A stretch of 64,000 bases of DNA from Sporosarcina sp. 6E9 (GCF_017921835.1 NZ_JAGEMN010000001.1:1543874-1607873), one strand, 5' to 3'. Positions 41,252 through 51,222 are shown, counted from the first letter of the stretch. The notes: generated by a model from the letters alone, not told the origin. Translations and numbers: made by a program.

Positions 41252-41461
41252 ATGATTTATAAAGTTTATTACCAAGAAAACGTGCTAGAAGTACCTGTCC
41301 GCGAAAATACAAAAAGCATGTACATCGAAGCTGAATCAGAGAAAACGGTTCGTGAAATTCTTGCAGGTCGAAACTTCAATATTGAATATATTCAACTACT
41401 TGAAGGAGAGCACCTTGAATTTGAAAAGGCTTCACCGCATTTCGAACTCGAGCAGGTATAA
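41252..41461 (+). CDS. rpoY: RNA polymerase epsilon subunit (DUF1447)
   Basis: 69 residues from the ATG at 41,252 with AAAGGAG upstream. MIYKVYYQE at the start and [17 protein letters not shown] near the end are typical of RpoY (YkzG). A small acidic subunit that binds RNA polymerase in Firmicutes. Two bases separate its stop from rnjA, so they are translationally coupled. Confidence 0.95.
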   Translation: MIYKVYYQENVLEVPVRENTKSMYIEAESEKTVREILAGRNFNIEYIQLLEGEHLEFEKASPHFELEQV

Positions 41462-41463
41462 TA

Positions 41464-43131
41464 ATGAAGTCTATTAAAAATAATGAAACAGGCGTTTTCG
41501 CTCTAGGCGGACTAGGCGAAATCGGCAAAAACACATATGGTGTACAGTTTCAAGACGAAATCATCTTAATTGATGCTGGTATTAAATTTCCAGATGATGA
41601 TCTACTAGGAATCGATTATGTTATTCCTGATTACTCCTATCTCGAACGTAATGTCGACAAGATTAAAGGCCTTTTCATCACACACGGGCACGAAGACCAC
41701 ATCGGCGGGATTCCATATTTACTTCGAAAAGTAAATGTTCCTGTCTACGGCGGAAAGCTAGCGCTCGGTTTACTTCGTAACAAACTCGAAGAACATGGAT
41801 TATTACGATCAACAACGATGATTCCAATCGATGAAGATGACGTCATTAAATTCCGTAAAACTTCAGTTAGTTTTTACAGAACAACGCATAGTATTCCAGA
41901 CGCATTTGGTGTTGTCGTAAAAACACCATCCGGTAATATCGTTCACACTGGTGATTTTAAATTTGACTTCACACCTGTTGGAGAACCAGCAAATTTAACG
42001 AAAATGGCAAAAATCGGCGGCGAAGGCGTTCTATGTCTTTTATCCGATAGCACGAATGCTGAGATACCAAATTTTACAATGTCGGAACGCAAAGTCGGCG
42101 ATAGTTTAAATGAAATTTTCCGCAAAGTCGATGGACGTATCATATTTGCTACATTTGCATCTAATATTCACAGATTGCAACAAGTCATCGAAGCGGCTCA
42201 AGAGTTTGGCCGTAAGATAGCTGTATTTGGACGTAGTATGGACAATGCAATTCGCATTGGGCGCGAACTCGGATATATCGACGCCCCGAAAGAATTATTT
42301 GTCGACACACACTCATTAAATAGACTACAAGCTAGTGAAGTGATGATTTTGTGTACTGGTAGTCAAGGAGAACCAATGGCTGCGTTATCGCGAATTGCAA
42401 ATGGCACGCATCGCCAAGTTCAAATACATCCTGGAGATACTGTTATTTTTTCATCTTCTCCAATTCCAGGAAACACGCTCAGCATCAACAAAACGATTAA
42501 CTCGTTGTTTCGTGCCGGTGCTGAAGTTTTACATGGAACACTTAACAATATCCACACTTCTGGACATGGTTCGCAAGAGGAACAAAAACTTATGCTTCGC
42601 CTTATGAAACCAAAGTATTTTATGCCGATTCACGGTGAATACCGCATGATGAAAATGCATACAGAATTAGCAGTAGATTGCGATATTCCACAAGAGAATA
42701 CATTCATTTTAGAAAACGGCGACGTACTCGCTCTAACCGCAGATTCGGCTAGACACGCTGGACGGATTCCTTCCGGCGATGTTTATATTGATGGCAGCGG
42801 AATTGGCGACATTGGTAATGTTGTCTTACGCGACCGTAAAATGCTGTCTGAAGATGGACTAGTTATCGTGGTTGCTACAATCGATAAAAAGAAAAACCGA
42901 ATTGTTTCTGGTCCGGATATCATCTCTCGTGGCTTTGTATATATGCGTGAGTCAGGTGTCATGATTCATGATGCACAACGGATGCTTTCTAGACAGTTGC
43001 AAAGAAAACTATCAACTTCACCAACAACCATTGCTTCATTAAAAACTGAAATCATTGATGTAGTCGGACCGTATCTGTATGAGAAAACAGAAAGAAAACC
43101 AATGGTCCTTCCAGTTATTTTGGAAGTTTAA
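41464..43131 (+). CDS. rnjA: Ribonuclease J1
   Basis: 555 residues. Metallo-beta-lactamase domain with [10 protein letters not shown] (about 73-82) carrying the zinc ligands, HTGDFKFD, and a beta-CASP region with CTGSQGEP and a later HTSGHG and PIHGEYRM; a C-terminal domain follows. It has 5' exonuclease and endonuclease activity and is central to mRNA decay and 16S rRNA maturation. Downstream of rpoY, as in other Bacilli. Confidence 0.97.
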   Translation: MKSIKNNETGVFALGGLGEIGKNTYGVQFQDEIILIDAGIKFPDDDLLGIDYVIPDYSYLERNVDKIKGLFITHGHEDHIGGIPYLLRKVNVPVYGGKLALGLLRNKLEEHGLLRSTTMIPIDEDDVIKFRKTSVSFYRTTHSIPDAFGVVVKTPSGNIVHTGDFKFDFTPVGEPANLTKMAKIGGEGVLCLLSDSTNAEIPNFTMSERKVGDSLNEIFRKVDGRIIFATFASNIHRLQQVIEAAQEFGRKIAVFGRSMDNAIRIGRELGYIDAPKELFVDTHSLNRLQASEVMILCTGSQGEPMAALSRIANGTHRQVQIHPGDTVIFSSSPIPGNTLSINKTINSLFRAGAEVLHGTLNNIHTSGHGSQEEQKLMLRLMKPKYFMPIHGEYRMMKMHTELAVDCDIPQENTFILENGDVLALTADSARHAGRIPSGDVYIDGSGIGDIGNVVLRDRKMLSEDGLVIVVATIDKKKNRIVSGPDIISRGFVYMRESGVMIHDAQRMLSRQLQRKLSTSPTTIASLKTEIIDVVGPYLYEKTERKPMVLPVILEV

Positions 43132-43158
43132 CAAAAAAAATGAGTTTAACCCAAAACA

Positions 43159-43202
43159 AAAGTACAGAAGGAATTCAACAATTCCATTTCTGTACTTTTT
43201 TG
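43159..43202 (+). terminator. Terminator of rpoY-rnjA
   Basis: A long stem of about 16 bp with one bulge and six T follow rnjA closely. Between here and 43,455 I see nothing beyond AT-rich sequence. Confidence 0.9.
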
Positions 43203-43456
43203 TTTTCTATAAATTTTATTGGCTTACTAGAATTCCCTATAAAAACGCTCCGGCTACCACTTGTAAAACGCCTTCGCCGGTTTTTCTTGGTAGACTTTTG
43301 ACGTTTCATTTTAGACGCTAAATTTAAATAGTTGCAGTTTTAAATTAATGTTCTATTAATTCTTAGAAAACCTGGATATATTCAAGACACTATTAGTTCA
43401 TATAGATTTCTACATTCAAAAAAGCACTAACTAACACGCTAAGTATAATGACATCA

Positions 43457-43588
43457 GTTGATTGTAGTGCAGGGCGGCGACTCCAGCGGAATTAGCGAGA
43501 CAGTCGAGACCCCACAGGAGCTTGCGACGAGGAGGCTCGGCGCTCGCCCGCAGGAACGCGTCCGCCCGGAACGTAAATCGACGAACCA
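43457..43588. repeat. GC-rich dispersed intergenic repeat, Bacillales type
   Basis: A GC-rich block in an AT-rich gap, containing CTCCAGCGGAATTAGCGAGA, GTCGAGACCCCACAGGAGC and GACGAGGAGGCTCGG. Its ends are imperfect inverted repeats (43,457-43,477 against 43,562-43,582). The wording matches a family of about 110-130 bp intergenic repeats that I recall from Bacillus and related genomes. Only one copy is in the window. Confidence 0.7.
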
Positions 43589-43591
43589 TAT

Positions 43592-43628
43592 AAAAAATGA
43601 ATACTCGAATAATGGCTTATTCAAGTAC
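43592..43628 (-). terminator. Terminator of ktrC
   Basis: Stem 43,601-43,612 with 43,617-43,628 (one mismatch) and six T on the minus strand, after the ktrC stop at 43,655. Confidence 0.65.
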
Positions 43629-43654
43629 TCACTAATTTATTATAAAAGCTTTTA

Positions 43655-44314
43655 TTAATGAAATAACTTCTTCTCAAAAAGATGAATATCATGATCAGAT
43701 CCAATGACAATTAAAATATCGTCTATTTGAATTTCTTCAATCGCCTGAGGCGATACAACAATGTCATTGCCTCGTTTTATCGCAACGATGTTAATCCCGT
43801 ATTTCGCCCGGATATCGAGTTCGACTAACGTCTTCCCTACTAACCTCTCATTTGCCATTATTTCAGCAATGGAATGTTCCTCCGATAATTCAAGATAATC
43901 CAGAATATTATTCGAGACCATATTGTTTGCGATCCTGATCCCCATGTCACGCTCTGGATGCACCACTTTATCGGCACCAATCTTCCGAAGAACCTTCGCA
44001 TGGTAATCATTTTGCGCTTTAACCGTTATTTTAGGCACGCCAATTTCTTTTAACATCAGCGTCGTTAAAATACTAGCTTGTATATTTTCTCCAATCGCAA
44101 CAATCACATGTTCAAAATTTCGAATCCCTAGTGATTTTAGGACAGATTCATCAGTTGTATCAGCGGTAACTGCTTGTGTTGCGATCGATGCATACTCATC
44201 AACTCGCGCACTGGAAATATCGATAGCCATAACATTCGATCCCAATACAATCAATTCTTTCACAATGCTTCCCCCGAAACGCCCAAGTCCTATTACAACA
44301 AACTCTTTTTTCAT
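43655..44314 (-). CDS. ktrC: Potassium uptake regulatory protein KtrC/KtrA (RCK)
   Basis: 219 residues from the ATG at 44,314 behind TAGGAGAG. N-terminal Rossmann (RCK_N) with VVIGLGRFGGSIVKEL (6-21), VTADTTDE and the later HPERDMG; C-terminal RCK_C domain (about 135-219). It gates the Ktr potassium channel with ATP/ADP, and the RCK_C part can bind cyclic di-AMP. ykqB (ktrC) lies beside rnjA in B. subtilis, which supports ktrC rather than ktrA. Confidence 0.92.
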   Translation of the reverse strand: MKKEFVVIGLGRFGGSIVKELIVLGSNVMAIDISSARVDEYASIATQAVTADTTDESVLKSLGIRNFEHVIVAIGENIQASILTTLMLKEIGVPKITVKAQNDYHAKVLRKIGADKVVHPERDMGIRIANNMVSNNILDYLELSEEHSIAEIMANERLVGKTLVELDIRAKYGINIVAIKRGNDIVVSPQAIEEIQIDDILIVIGSDHDIHLFEKKLFH

Positions 44315-44351
44315 TAATACCATCTCTCCTAACGAGGTCACTGTTCCGAAT

Positions 44352-44380
44352 AGTGTAGCATACAGTCGCGCTCGGCTCAA
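44352..44380 (-). promoter_or_regulatory. Sigma-A promoter of ktrC
   Basis: Minus strand: TTGAGC (44,375-44,380), 17-bp spacer, TACACT (44,352-44,357), about 38 bp before the start codon. Confidence 0.7.
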
Positions 44381-44385
44381 AGAAC

Positions 44386-44424
44386 AAAAATACTCGGCAA
44401 TATAAATAATTGCATTGCCGAGTA
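44386..44424 (-). terminator. Terminator of the thioredoxin-like gene
   Basis: An 11-bp perfect stem (44,391-44,401 with 44,414-44,424) and a T-run on the minus strand. Confidence 0.88.
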
Positions 44425-44457
44425 ATAATGTCCTTATTAATAATAAAGGTTGTTAAT

Positions 44458-44904
44458 TCATTTCTTTTCATTCAGTAAACGGGTAATTCGTTTCTCAAGT
44501 AACTTCATACCACTCCCGCCCGATTGAAAATGCCGTAGTCGCCCATCTTTATCAAAAACATAATAGGCAGGGACTTGCTCGTTACCAAAAGCACCTCTCA
44601 GCTTAAGTGCGTTATCGATAAAAATCGGGTGTTTTATATCATGTGCTTCCGCACTCGATTTAACAAGATTTATGTCTACATCTGCTTCAGACCGCGGGAT
44701 ATGAACTGCAACAATGTTTAGGTTATCCTTATATTTGTCGCGGAACTGATTTATCACCGGCATCGCATCTTTACACATGTAACAACTAACTGACCAAAAG
44801 TGAAAAAGTACTGGTTTGTTCCCTACCAGCTGTTCTTTTGATGTAACACCGTTAATCCAGGCTGTTGCGCCAACAAGCTCTGGCATGAATTCATGTAACT
44901 TCAA
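44458..44904 (-). CDS. Thioredoxin-like (TlpA/redoxin) protein
   Basis: 148 residues from a TTG with GAGGAGG 6 nt upstream; upstream in-frame codons lack a site. The thioredoxin fold shows LFHFWSVSCYMCKDAMPVIN with the CxxC pair CYMC (about residues 41-44), VAVHIPRSE, and a VPAYYVFDKDGRL cis-Pro segment. There is no signal peptide, so it probably acts in the cytoplasm. It may reduce disulfides or act as a peroxidase partner. 81 bp downstream of a Cys-rich protein on the same strand. Confidence 0.82.
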   Translation of the reverse strand: MKLHEFMPELVGATAWINGVTSKEQLVGNKPVLFHFWSVSCYMCKDAMPVINQFRDKYKDNLNIVAVHIPRSEADVDINLVKSSAEAHDIKHPIFIDNALKLRGAFGNEQVPAYYVFDKDGRLRHFQSGGSGMKLLEKRITRLLNEKK

Positions 44905-44985
44905 CAAAATCCTCCTCAAGTTTTTAAATCCTCCACTGATTGTTGTGTCTTGTTCCATTGGAAGAAATAACTTAGGAATGTTTTA

Positions 44986-45309
44986 TTAATTACAGTCGGA
45001 GGGTTTTTCGGGCCTACTTGCGCAATATTCACAGGATGGGTCGGTGCATGGACTGTCACGCCACTCATCGCAATCCTCACAATAGATTGAATCAAATTCA
45101 TCATTATATGCCAATGTATCTAGGCAATCGGGGCAGTGATTCGGTAGTTCCATACGGTTAATAACTTTACCTTTATTAGCAAAGAATACACCTTCAATTG
45201 ATGCCACTTTCTCTTCGGTCACTTCTAAGTCATCCCAACTTAAACCGAGGTCTTCCATCGTCCATTTTCTATCATCAGGGTCTAAATAAAAAACCTTTTT
45301 CTTTCCCAT
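44986..45309 (-). CDS. Cys-rich zinc-ribbon-like hypothetical protein
   Basis: 107 residues. The N-terminal half is acidic without cysteine (FYLDPDDRKWTMEDLGLSWD). The C-terminal half carries CPDC (59-62), CEDC (77-80), a Cys at 88 and CEYC (93-96), enough for one or two zinc sites. I do not recognise a family. The ATG is preceded by a GGGGG stretch. It lies upstream of the thioredoxin-like gene on the same strand, so a redox link is possible. Confidence 0.65.
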   Translation of the reverse strand: MGKKKVFYLDPDDRKWTMEDLGLSWDDLEVTEEKVASIEGVFFANKGKVINRMELPNHCPDCLDTLAYNDEFDSIYCEDCDEWRDSPCTDPSCEYCASRPEKPSDCN

Positions 45310-45488
45310 CGTTTCGCCCCCCTTTTCCGCTATATTGTACCATGGTATGCCAATAATTCAATCGCCAAACATTCGATAGAAATCCGTGTATTGCTCACCT
45401 TCTCTAATTTGTGTCTAAATTGTGTACTATCGAATGAACCTGTGGGACAATAACAATTGTATTTAATTTTATTTCATCAAAAAAGTTC

Positions 45489-45516
45489 TTGCATTCTACG
45501 TTGTTTTTCGTATAAT
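45489..45516 (+). promoter_or_regulatory. Sigma-A promoter of potABCD
   Basis: TTGCAT (45,489-45,494), 16-bp spacer, TATAAT (45,511-45,516), about 60 bp before potA. Confidence 0.8.
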
Positions 45517-45576
45517 TTAAAAATGTTTGATTGGATTTTTTCAAAAAACGTATTTAGAAAAATAAGGGGGGATCTT

Positions 45577-46683
45577 ATGTCAATCGAGTCAATTATTCGC
45601 TTTGATAATGTAACAAAAAAATATGATGAAGATACTACAGTGTTAAATAACGTTTCATTCGAACTAGAAAGAGGGAAATTTTATACGCTTCTTGGACCAT
45701 CTGGTTGCGGGAAAACAACCATTCTACGTCTTATTGCGGGATTCATCGAACCAACTGAGGGCACTATATTATTTAACGGAAAAAAAATTAACGATGTCCC
45801 TGCAAATGAGCGGAAAGTAAACACTGTTTTTCAAGACTATGCGCTATTTCCACATCTTAATGTATTCGAAAACATCGCATTTGGTCTTAGAATAAAAAAA
45901 GTAAAAACAGAAGAAATGAAAAGACGCGTCAAAGAAGCGCTGACATTTGTTAACTTAGATGGTTATGAAAATCGAGAAATATCCGAGATGTCAGGCGGAC
46001 AACGACAACGAGTTGCGATTGCGCGTGCAATTGTTAACGACCCAGAAGTCATTTTGTTGGATGAACCATTATCAGCACTTGATTTGAAACTTAGATCCGA
46101 AATGCAATATGAACTCCGTGATTTACAAAAACGATTAGGTAAGACTTTTATCTTTGTTACTCATGACCAAGAAGAGGCGCTTGCGATGTCAGATGAAATT
46201 TTCGTTCTCAACAACGGAGAAATTCAGCAATCTGGTACGCCCCTTGATATATATGACGAGCCCATCAATCGTTTCGTTGCTGATTTCATCGGAGAATCCA
46301 ACATTGTTCCGGGAATTATGATTGAAGATTTCACAGTCGAATTTACTGGTAAAAAATTCGAATGTGTTGATGCCGGTCTTAATCCGAACGAAAATGTTGA
46401 TATCGTTATTCGACCTGAAGACCTCGTGTTAACAACTGTTGAAAAAGGTAAATTAACTGTCACTGTCGATACGCAATTATTCCGCGGGGTCCATTATGAA
46501 TTGTCCACATACGATAAAGATGGAAACGAATGGCTCGTTCACTCAACCAAAAAGGCTGAAGTTGGAAGTTCTGTCGGACTAGATTTCGTACCAGAAAACA
46601 TTCATGTCATGCGTTTGAATGAAACAGAAGAGGAGTTTGACGCAAGACTCGACTCTTATGGAGGCGGAGACAATGAACGCTAG
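45577..46683 (+). CDS. potA: Spermidine/putrescine ABC transporter ATP-binding protein
   Basis: 368 residues from the ATG at 45,577 behind AAGGGGGG; 40 upstream codons in frame overlap the promoter region. Walker [10 protein letters not shown] (38-46), signature [14 protein letters not shown], Walker [13 protein letters not shown], switch His in FVTHDQEEA, and a C-terminal TOBE domain (about 280-350). First gene of potABCD; polyamine import energised by ATP. Confidence 0.95.
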   Translation: MSIESIIRFDNVTKKYDEDTTVLNNVSFELERGKFYTLLGPSGCGKTTILRLIAGFIEPTEGTILFNGKKINDVPANERKVNTVFQDYALFPHLNVFENIAFGLRIKKVKTEEMKRRVKEALTFVNLDGYENREISEMSGGQRQRVAIARAIVNDPEVILLDEPLSALDLKLRSEMQYELRDLQKRLGKTFIFVTHDQEEALAMSDEIFVLNNGEIQQSGTPLDIYDEPINRFVADFIGESNIVPGIMIEDFTVEFTGKKFECVDAGLNPNENVDIVIRPEDLVLTTVEKGKLTVTVDTQLFRGVHYELSTYDKDGNEWLVHSTKKAEVGSSVGLDFVPENIHVMRLNETEEEFDARLDSYGGGDNER

Positions 46684-47497
46684 ACCTACCCGTTTTTTAA
46701 CGTTTATTCCCTATGCGGCTTGGATTATCCTTTTCGTTGTTGCACCCATTGCACTAATTGTTTACTATTCATTTTTCGATTTAACCGGTAATTTCACTAT
46801 CGCCAACTACCAAAATTTCTTTACGTCCATTTATTTCAAACTGATTGTGAACTCATTTTGGTATGCATTTCTTATTACATTTTTCTCATTGCTTTTTGCA
46901 TATCCGACTGCATACTTTTTAACGAAAACGAAGCATAAACAACTTTGGCTCTTGTTAATTATTATTCCTTCTTGGATCAATTTACTCTTGAAGACATATG
47001 CTTTCATCGGACTTTTTGGTCTCTACGGACCAATAAATGCTTTCCTTGAAATGATTGGAATTGGACAACACCAACTTTTGTTTACTGATTTCAGCTTTGT
47101 TTTCGTAGCGGTCTATATTTTCATTCCGTTCATGATTTTACCAATCTTTAATTCGCTTGATAAATTAAACCCCGCATTGATTGACGCTGCGCGGGATCTT
47201 GGTGCAAATTCATGGACTACATTTTCACGCGTTATTTTGCCATTGACGATGAACGGGGTTAAATCTGGGATTCAAGTCGTCTTCATCCCCGCCCTCTCAT
47301 TATTCATGATTACGCGACTTATCGCAGGGAATAAGGTCATTACATTAGGTACGGCTATCGAGCAACAATTCTTGGTCGCTCAAAACTGGGGAATGGGATC
47401 GACAATTGCTGTATTTCTCATTCTATTCATGTTCGTAATCATGCTACTCACAAGTGGTTCTGAAAAGGGGGCGGCCGGCAGTGGGAAAACTAAGTAA
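46673..47497 (+). CDS. potB: Spermidine/putrescine ABC transporter permease
   Basis: 274 residues from the ATG at 46,673 behind GGAGGCGG; it overlaps potA by 11 bp. Six membrane segments and the EAA loop [19 protein letters not shown] (about 165-183), which contacts PotA. Confidence 0.94.
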   Translation: MNARPTRFLTFIPYAAWIILFVVAPIALIVYYSFFDLTGNFTIANYQNFFTSIYFKLIVNSFWYAFLITFFSLLFAYPTAYFLTKTKHKQLWLLLIIIPSWINLLLKTYAFIGLFGLYGPINAFLEMIGIGQHQLLFTDFSFVFVAVYIFIPFMILPIFNSLDKLNPALIDAARDLGANSWTTFSRVILPLTMNGVKSGIQVVFIPALSLFMITRLIAGNKVITLGTAIEQQFLVAQNWGMGSTIAVFLILFMFVIMLLTSGSEKGAAGSGKTK

Positions 47498-48281
47498 ATT
47501 ACCTAAAGTGTATTTAGCGTTTGTGTTCATAGTTTTGTATACACCCATTTTTTACTTACTATATTATTCTTTTAACTCCGGCGGAACGATGTCCGGCTTC
47601 GAATCTTTTACATTTGAACATTACGCTGCAGTTTTCGAGGACACCCGCCTCATCATGATTTTGTTTAACACAATTATCGTCGCATTGCTATCCGCACTTG
47701 TTTCTACAACAATCGGCGTTCTAGGTGCGGTTACGATTACTTTCATCCGGAAAAAGGCTTTAAGAAACGCGATTCTTTCTATGAATAATATTCTAATTGT
47801 AAGTCCTGACGTTATCATCGGCGCATCTTTCTTAATTTTATTTACGATGGTTGGCGTAAAACTTGGGTTTGCTTCGGTATTAATTTCGCATATCGCTTTT
47901 AGCATACCAATCGTTGTGATTATGGTGTTGCCGAAATTGCAGGAAATGAGTCCGTCCTTAATCGATGCGGCAATAGATCTTGGCGCATCTAGACGCGATG
48001 TGTTGACTCGGGTTATTATTCCTTTTATTAAACCAGGAATATTTGCTGGTTTTTTCTTGGCGCTTACCTATTCGCTTGATGATTTTGCAGTGACATTCTT
48101 CGTAACTGGTAACGGTTTTTCAACCTTGTCAGTTGAAATTTACTCCATGGCTAGGGCTGGAGTTACATTAACGATTAATGCCCTTTCAGGTTTAATATTT
48201 ATCGTGACACTCTTACTTGTATTCGGGTATTATGCCATTAACCGAAAATCCAAAACGCCATTTTCGGGGGTGAGAAAATGA
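47481..48281 (+). CDS. potC: Spermidine/putrescine ABC transporter permease
   Basis: 266 residues from a GTG at 47,481 behind GGGGGCGG; it overlaps potB by 17 bp. Six membrane segments and the EAA loop SPSLIDAAIDLGASRRDVL. Second permease of the polyamine importer. Confidence 0.94.
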   Translation: MGKLSKLPKVYLAFVFIVLYTPIFYLLYYSFNSGGTMSGFESFTFEHYAAVFEDTRLIMILFNTIIVALLSALVSTTIGVLGAVTITFIRKKALRNAILSMNNILIVSPDVIIGASFLILFTMVGVKLGFASVLISHIAFSIPIVVIMVLPKLQEMSPSLIDAAIDLGASRRDVLTRVIIPFIKPGIFAGFFLALTYSLDDFAVTFFVTGNGFSTLSVEIYSMARAGVTLTINALSGLIFIVTLLLVFGYYAINRKSKTPFSGVRK

Positions 48282-49351
48282 AGGATATTATTCGCGTGTC
48301 AATTGTAATTTTGGCCGTGTCTGCTATTCTATTGTTTATAAATGCGAAACTTGCTAATACAAGCGGGACTTCTGGAAAAAATTCAATTACAGTTTTTAAC
48401 TGGGGAGAATATCTGGATCCTGATCTTCTTAAGCAATTTGAAGAAGAAACCGGTATTAAAGTCATTTATGAAACTTTCGACTCCAACGAAGCGATGATGA
48501 CCAAAATTGAACAAGGTGGAACGACGTATGATATTGCTGTCCCATCAGAATATGCAATCGAAAAAATGAATGAATCGGGGTTGCTATTACCCATCGACAA
48601 AGCCAAACTTCCTAACTTTCAAAATATCGATCCTTATTTTCTGGATTTGGCATTTGACCCTGAGAACAAATTTTCAGTCCCATATTTTTGGGGAACACTA
48701 GGCATTGCCTATAACCCTAAATTGCTGGAAGGCCAGACATTCGAAAGCTGGGAAGATTTATGGGATCCAACGCTCGAACAAGAAGTTGTTTTAGTAGATA
48801 GTGCTCGTGAAGTAATTGGTATGGGATTAAATGCACTCGGTTATTCCTTGAATTCGACGAATAGCTTGGAATTAGAGGAAGCCGCCAATAAACTAAAAAC
48901 GCTTAAACCGAATATAAAGGCCATTATTGGCGATGAAATTACACAATTAATGGTGAACGGTGAAGCTGCCGTGGCATTAACCTGGTCAGGCCAAGCCGCG
49001 GATATGATGTGGGATAATGAAGATATCGACTATGTCGTACCCGAAGAAGGTTCAAATTTATGGTTTGATAATATGGTCATTCCTCGAACCGCGAAAAACA
49101 TCGAAGGCGCTCATGCTTTTATAAACTTTATGTTGGATGCAGAAGTTGCTGCTCAAAATGCAGATTACGTCGGCTACTCTACACCGAATTTGGCGGCGAT
49201 GAATTTTATGGATCCAGAAGTCATTGAAGATGAAAGATACTATCCTGATGAAGAAGCCAGGGATCATCTAGAAGTTTATAAAAACTTAGGCCTTGAAATG
49301 CTTGGAACATACAACGAGCTATTTCTTGGTTTAAAAATGGAATTACAATAA
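48278..49351 (+). CDS. potD: Spermidine/putrescine-binding protein
   Basis: 357 residues; its ATG overlaps the potC stop as ATGA. The substrate-binding fold shows ITVFNWGEYLDPDLL (about 37-51), YDIAVPSEYAIEKM, FSVPYFWGTLGIAYNP and VVPEEGSNLWFDNMVIP. There is no lipobox Cys: residues 5-23 look like a signal anchor, so the protein may stay attached by a membrane helix. Confidence 0.94.
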   Translation: MKDIIRVSIVILAVSAILLFINAKLANTSGTSGKNSITVFNWGEYLDPDLLKQFEEETGIKVIYETFDSNEAMMTKIEQGGTTYDIAVPSEYAIEKMNESGLLLPIDKAKLPNFQNIDPYFLDLAFDPENKFSVPYFWGTLGIAYNPKLLEGQTFESWEDLWDPTLEQEVVLVDSAREVIGMGLNALGYSLNSTNSLELEEAANKLKTLKPNIKAIIGDEITQLMVNGEAAVALTWSGQAADMMWDNEDIDYVVPEEGSNLWFDNMVIPRTAKNIEGAHAFINFMLDAEVAAQNADYVGYSTPNLAAMNFMDPEVIEDERYYPDEEARDHLEVYKNLGLEMLGTYNELFLGLKMELQ

Positions 49352-49355
49352 ATTG

Positions 49356-49382
49356 AAACCACCCTTCACGGGTGGTTTTTTT
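49356..49382 (+). terminator. Terminator of potABCD
   Basis: A 9-bp stem (49,356-49,364 with 49,370-49,378), a 5-nt loop and a T-run. Confidence 0.9.
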
Positions 49383-49404
49383 GGATAGGGATATATTAAT
49401 CACG

Positions 49405-49881
49405 GAAAGCAACGTGTGCCATACTTAGAAACGTTTTCGCTAAACTAGGAAACGTTTCACAATAAGCAAGCAACGTTTTTGTAAAAGAAGGAAATGTTTT
49501 GCCCTAACTAAGCAACGTAAGACAAACTTAGAAATGTTTTCGATAAACCAGGAAACGTTTCACAATAAGCAAGCAACGTTTGTGTAAAAGAAGGAAACGT
49601 TTTTCCCTAACTAAGCAACGTAAGACAAACTTAGAAACGTTTTCGCTAAACTAAGATACGTTTCACAATAACTAAGCAACGTTTTTGTAAAAGAAGGAAA
49701 CGTTTTTCCCTAACTAAGCAACGTAAGACATACTTAGAAACGTTTTCGCTAAACTAGGAAACGTTTCACAATAAGCAAGCAACGTTTTTGTAAAAGAAGG
49801 AAACGTTTCACAATAAGCAAGCAACGTTTTTGTAAAAGAAGGAAACGTTTTTCCCTAACTAAGCAACGTAAGACAAACTAG
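49405..49881. repeat. Tandem array of 23 ACGT boxes, 103-bp higher-order period
   Basis: The CG of each (A)ACGT box falls at 49,413, 432, 453, 474, 495, 516, 535, 556, 577, 598, 619, 638, 659, 680, 701, 722, 741, 762, 783, 804, 825, 846 and 867. Spacing is 21-21-21-21-19, so five boxes make a 103-bp unit; four units are present, and the last carries an internal 42-bp duplication. Most boxes are AAACGTTT-like palindromes. The 103-bp period is not a multiple of 3 and no long frame spans it. It fills the gap between potD and an MFS gene. Confidence 0.95.
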
Positions 49882-49985
49882 CAAACTCATTTACTCGATC
49901 TTTTAGGTTTCAAGTAAGTGTAATAAGCGAGGACATATGTTAAGATACTTTGTACCTCGAAACAGTTTAGAAAGCTGGGATAATT

Positions 49986-51179
49986 ATGACCAAATCAACT
50001 AATTTTGCACTTTACATACTAATGTTTAATACATTCGTTACCATGTCAGGAATCGGTCTCATCATTCCGATTATGCCAGAGTACTTGGGTACATTTGGTG
50101 TGGCAGGACAAGTTCTTGGCTTCTTGATTGCAATGTTTTCATTTTCACAATTTATCTTTTCACCGCTCGCAGGTGACTTATCCGACAAACATGGACGGAA
50201 AAGTCTAATTATCATAGGATTGATTGTCTATGGTATATCGCAGCTAACTTTTGGGATGGCTACAGAGCTATGGATGTTATTTGCATCTAGGTTCTTCTCA
50301 GGTTTAGGAGCGGCTTTCATTCTTCCACCGACTATGGCATTCGTTGCGGATTTAACAACGATTGAAAAGCGTGGTAGAGGAATGGGGTTGCTAGCTGCAT
50401 CAATGTCATTTGGATTCGTGATTGGACCAGGAATAGGTGGGTTCTTGTCGAAAGTCAGCTTGGAATTCCCTTTTTTCATCGGTGCATCCGTAGCAATCAT
50501 CGCAGCAATCATTTCATTTTTCGCACTGCCAAATCCAAAACCTAACGTGGCTCATGATTCCAGCATTGTACGAAAACGTGAAAATATATTTCAGCAGTTA
50601 AAGCGTTCAGCGGCAACTCCCTATTTCGTTATGTTCATTGTCATGTTCGTTTTCTCATTCGGACTTGCTAATTTTCAATCAACGATTTCTTTATATGTCG
50701 ATCATAAATACGGGTATACAATCTCACAAATTGCCATTATCATCACAGTCGGTGGTTTCGTTGGAACCATAGCGCAAATGTTTGTCATTGGGCCATTGTT
50801 TAAACGCTTTGGTGAAATGCGTGTTATCCTTGTCAATCTTGTAATTTCAGCGGTTGCGATGCTTTGGATATTATTCGTGAATTCATTTTCAATGATACTG
50901 ATTGTATCCATGGTATTTTTCACAGCAACAGCACTTCTGCGCCCCGCTGTTAATACGCTGGTTTCAAAATTAGCAGGCGATGAACAAGGTTTCGCGGCAG
51001 GAATGATTACTGCGTATATGAGCCTAGGAAATATGATTGGTCCAGCATTAGCAGGTGTTTTATTCGATATCAATATTATTTATCCATATATTATTGGAAC
51101 AGTTATTTTATTTATTTGTTTTTCAATCGCCTTATTATGGTCGAGACGAAGTTCGGAATTACTTGACCCCATCAGATAG
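49986..51179 (+). CDS. MFS drug:proton antiporter-type exporter
   Basis: 397 residues and 12 membrane segments. Motif A is AGDLSDKHGRKSLIIIG (about 62-78), motif B-like ASRFFSGLGAAFILPP, and motif C GFVIGPGIGGFLSK (about 140-153), which marks the DHA1 antiporter group (NorA/Bmr/TetA-like). It is probably a multidrug or metabolite exporter; the substrate cannot be told. It lies directly downstream of the ACGT-box array, which may belong to its control region. The start site has only a weak GAAAGC ribosome-binding site. Confidence 0.85.
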   Translation: MTKSTNFALYILMFNTFVTMSGIGLIIPIMPEYLGTFGVAGQVLGFLIAMFSFSQFIFSPLAGDLSDKHGRKSLIIIGLIVYGISQLTFGMATELWMLFASRFFSGLGAAFILPPTMAFVADLTTIEKRGRGMGLLAASMSFGFVIGPGIGGFLSKVSLEFPFFIGASVAIIAAIISFFALPNPKPNVAHDSSIVRKRENIFQQLKRSAATPYFVMFIVMFVFSFGLANFQSTISLYVDHKYGYTISQIAIIITVGGFVGTIAQMFVIGPLFKRFGEMRVILVNLVISAVAMLWILFVNSFSMILIVSMVFFTATALLRPAVNTLVSKLAGDEQGFAAGMITAYMSLGNMIGPALAGVLFDINIIYPYIIGTVILFICFSIALLWSRRSSELLDPIR

Positions 51180-51217
51180 AAAAAACGTTAGACCATTGTC
51201 GGGTCTAACGTTTTTTG
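51180..51217. terminator. Bidirectional terminator after the MFS gene
   Basis: A 15-bp perfect stem (51,180-51,194 with 51,202-51,216), with A- and T-runs built into the arms; it also ends the convergent VWA operon. Confidence 0.93.
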
Positions 51218-51222
51218 TTTAT

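Noticed and set aside
43458..43658. 66-residue reading frame
   Set aside because: It lies inside the GC-rich dispersed repeat and has no ribosome-binding site.
48278..49351. PotD without a lipobox as a defect
   Set aside because: The N-terminal helix can act as a membrane anchor, and the whole binding fold is intact, so it is treated as normal.
49405..49881. CRISPR array
   Set aside because: The intervals between the repeated boxes are themselves repeated with the 103-bp period, and no cas gene is near.
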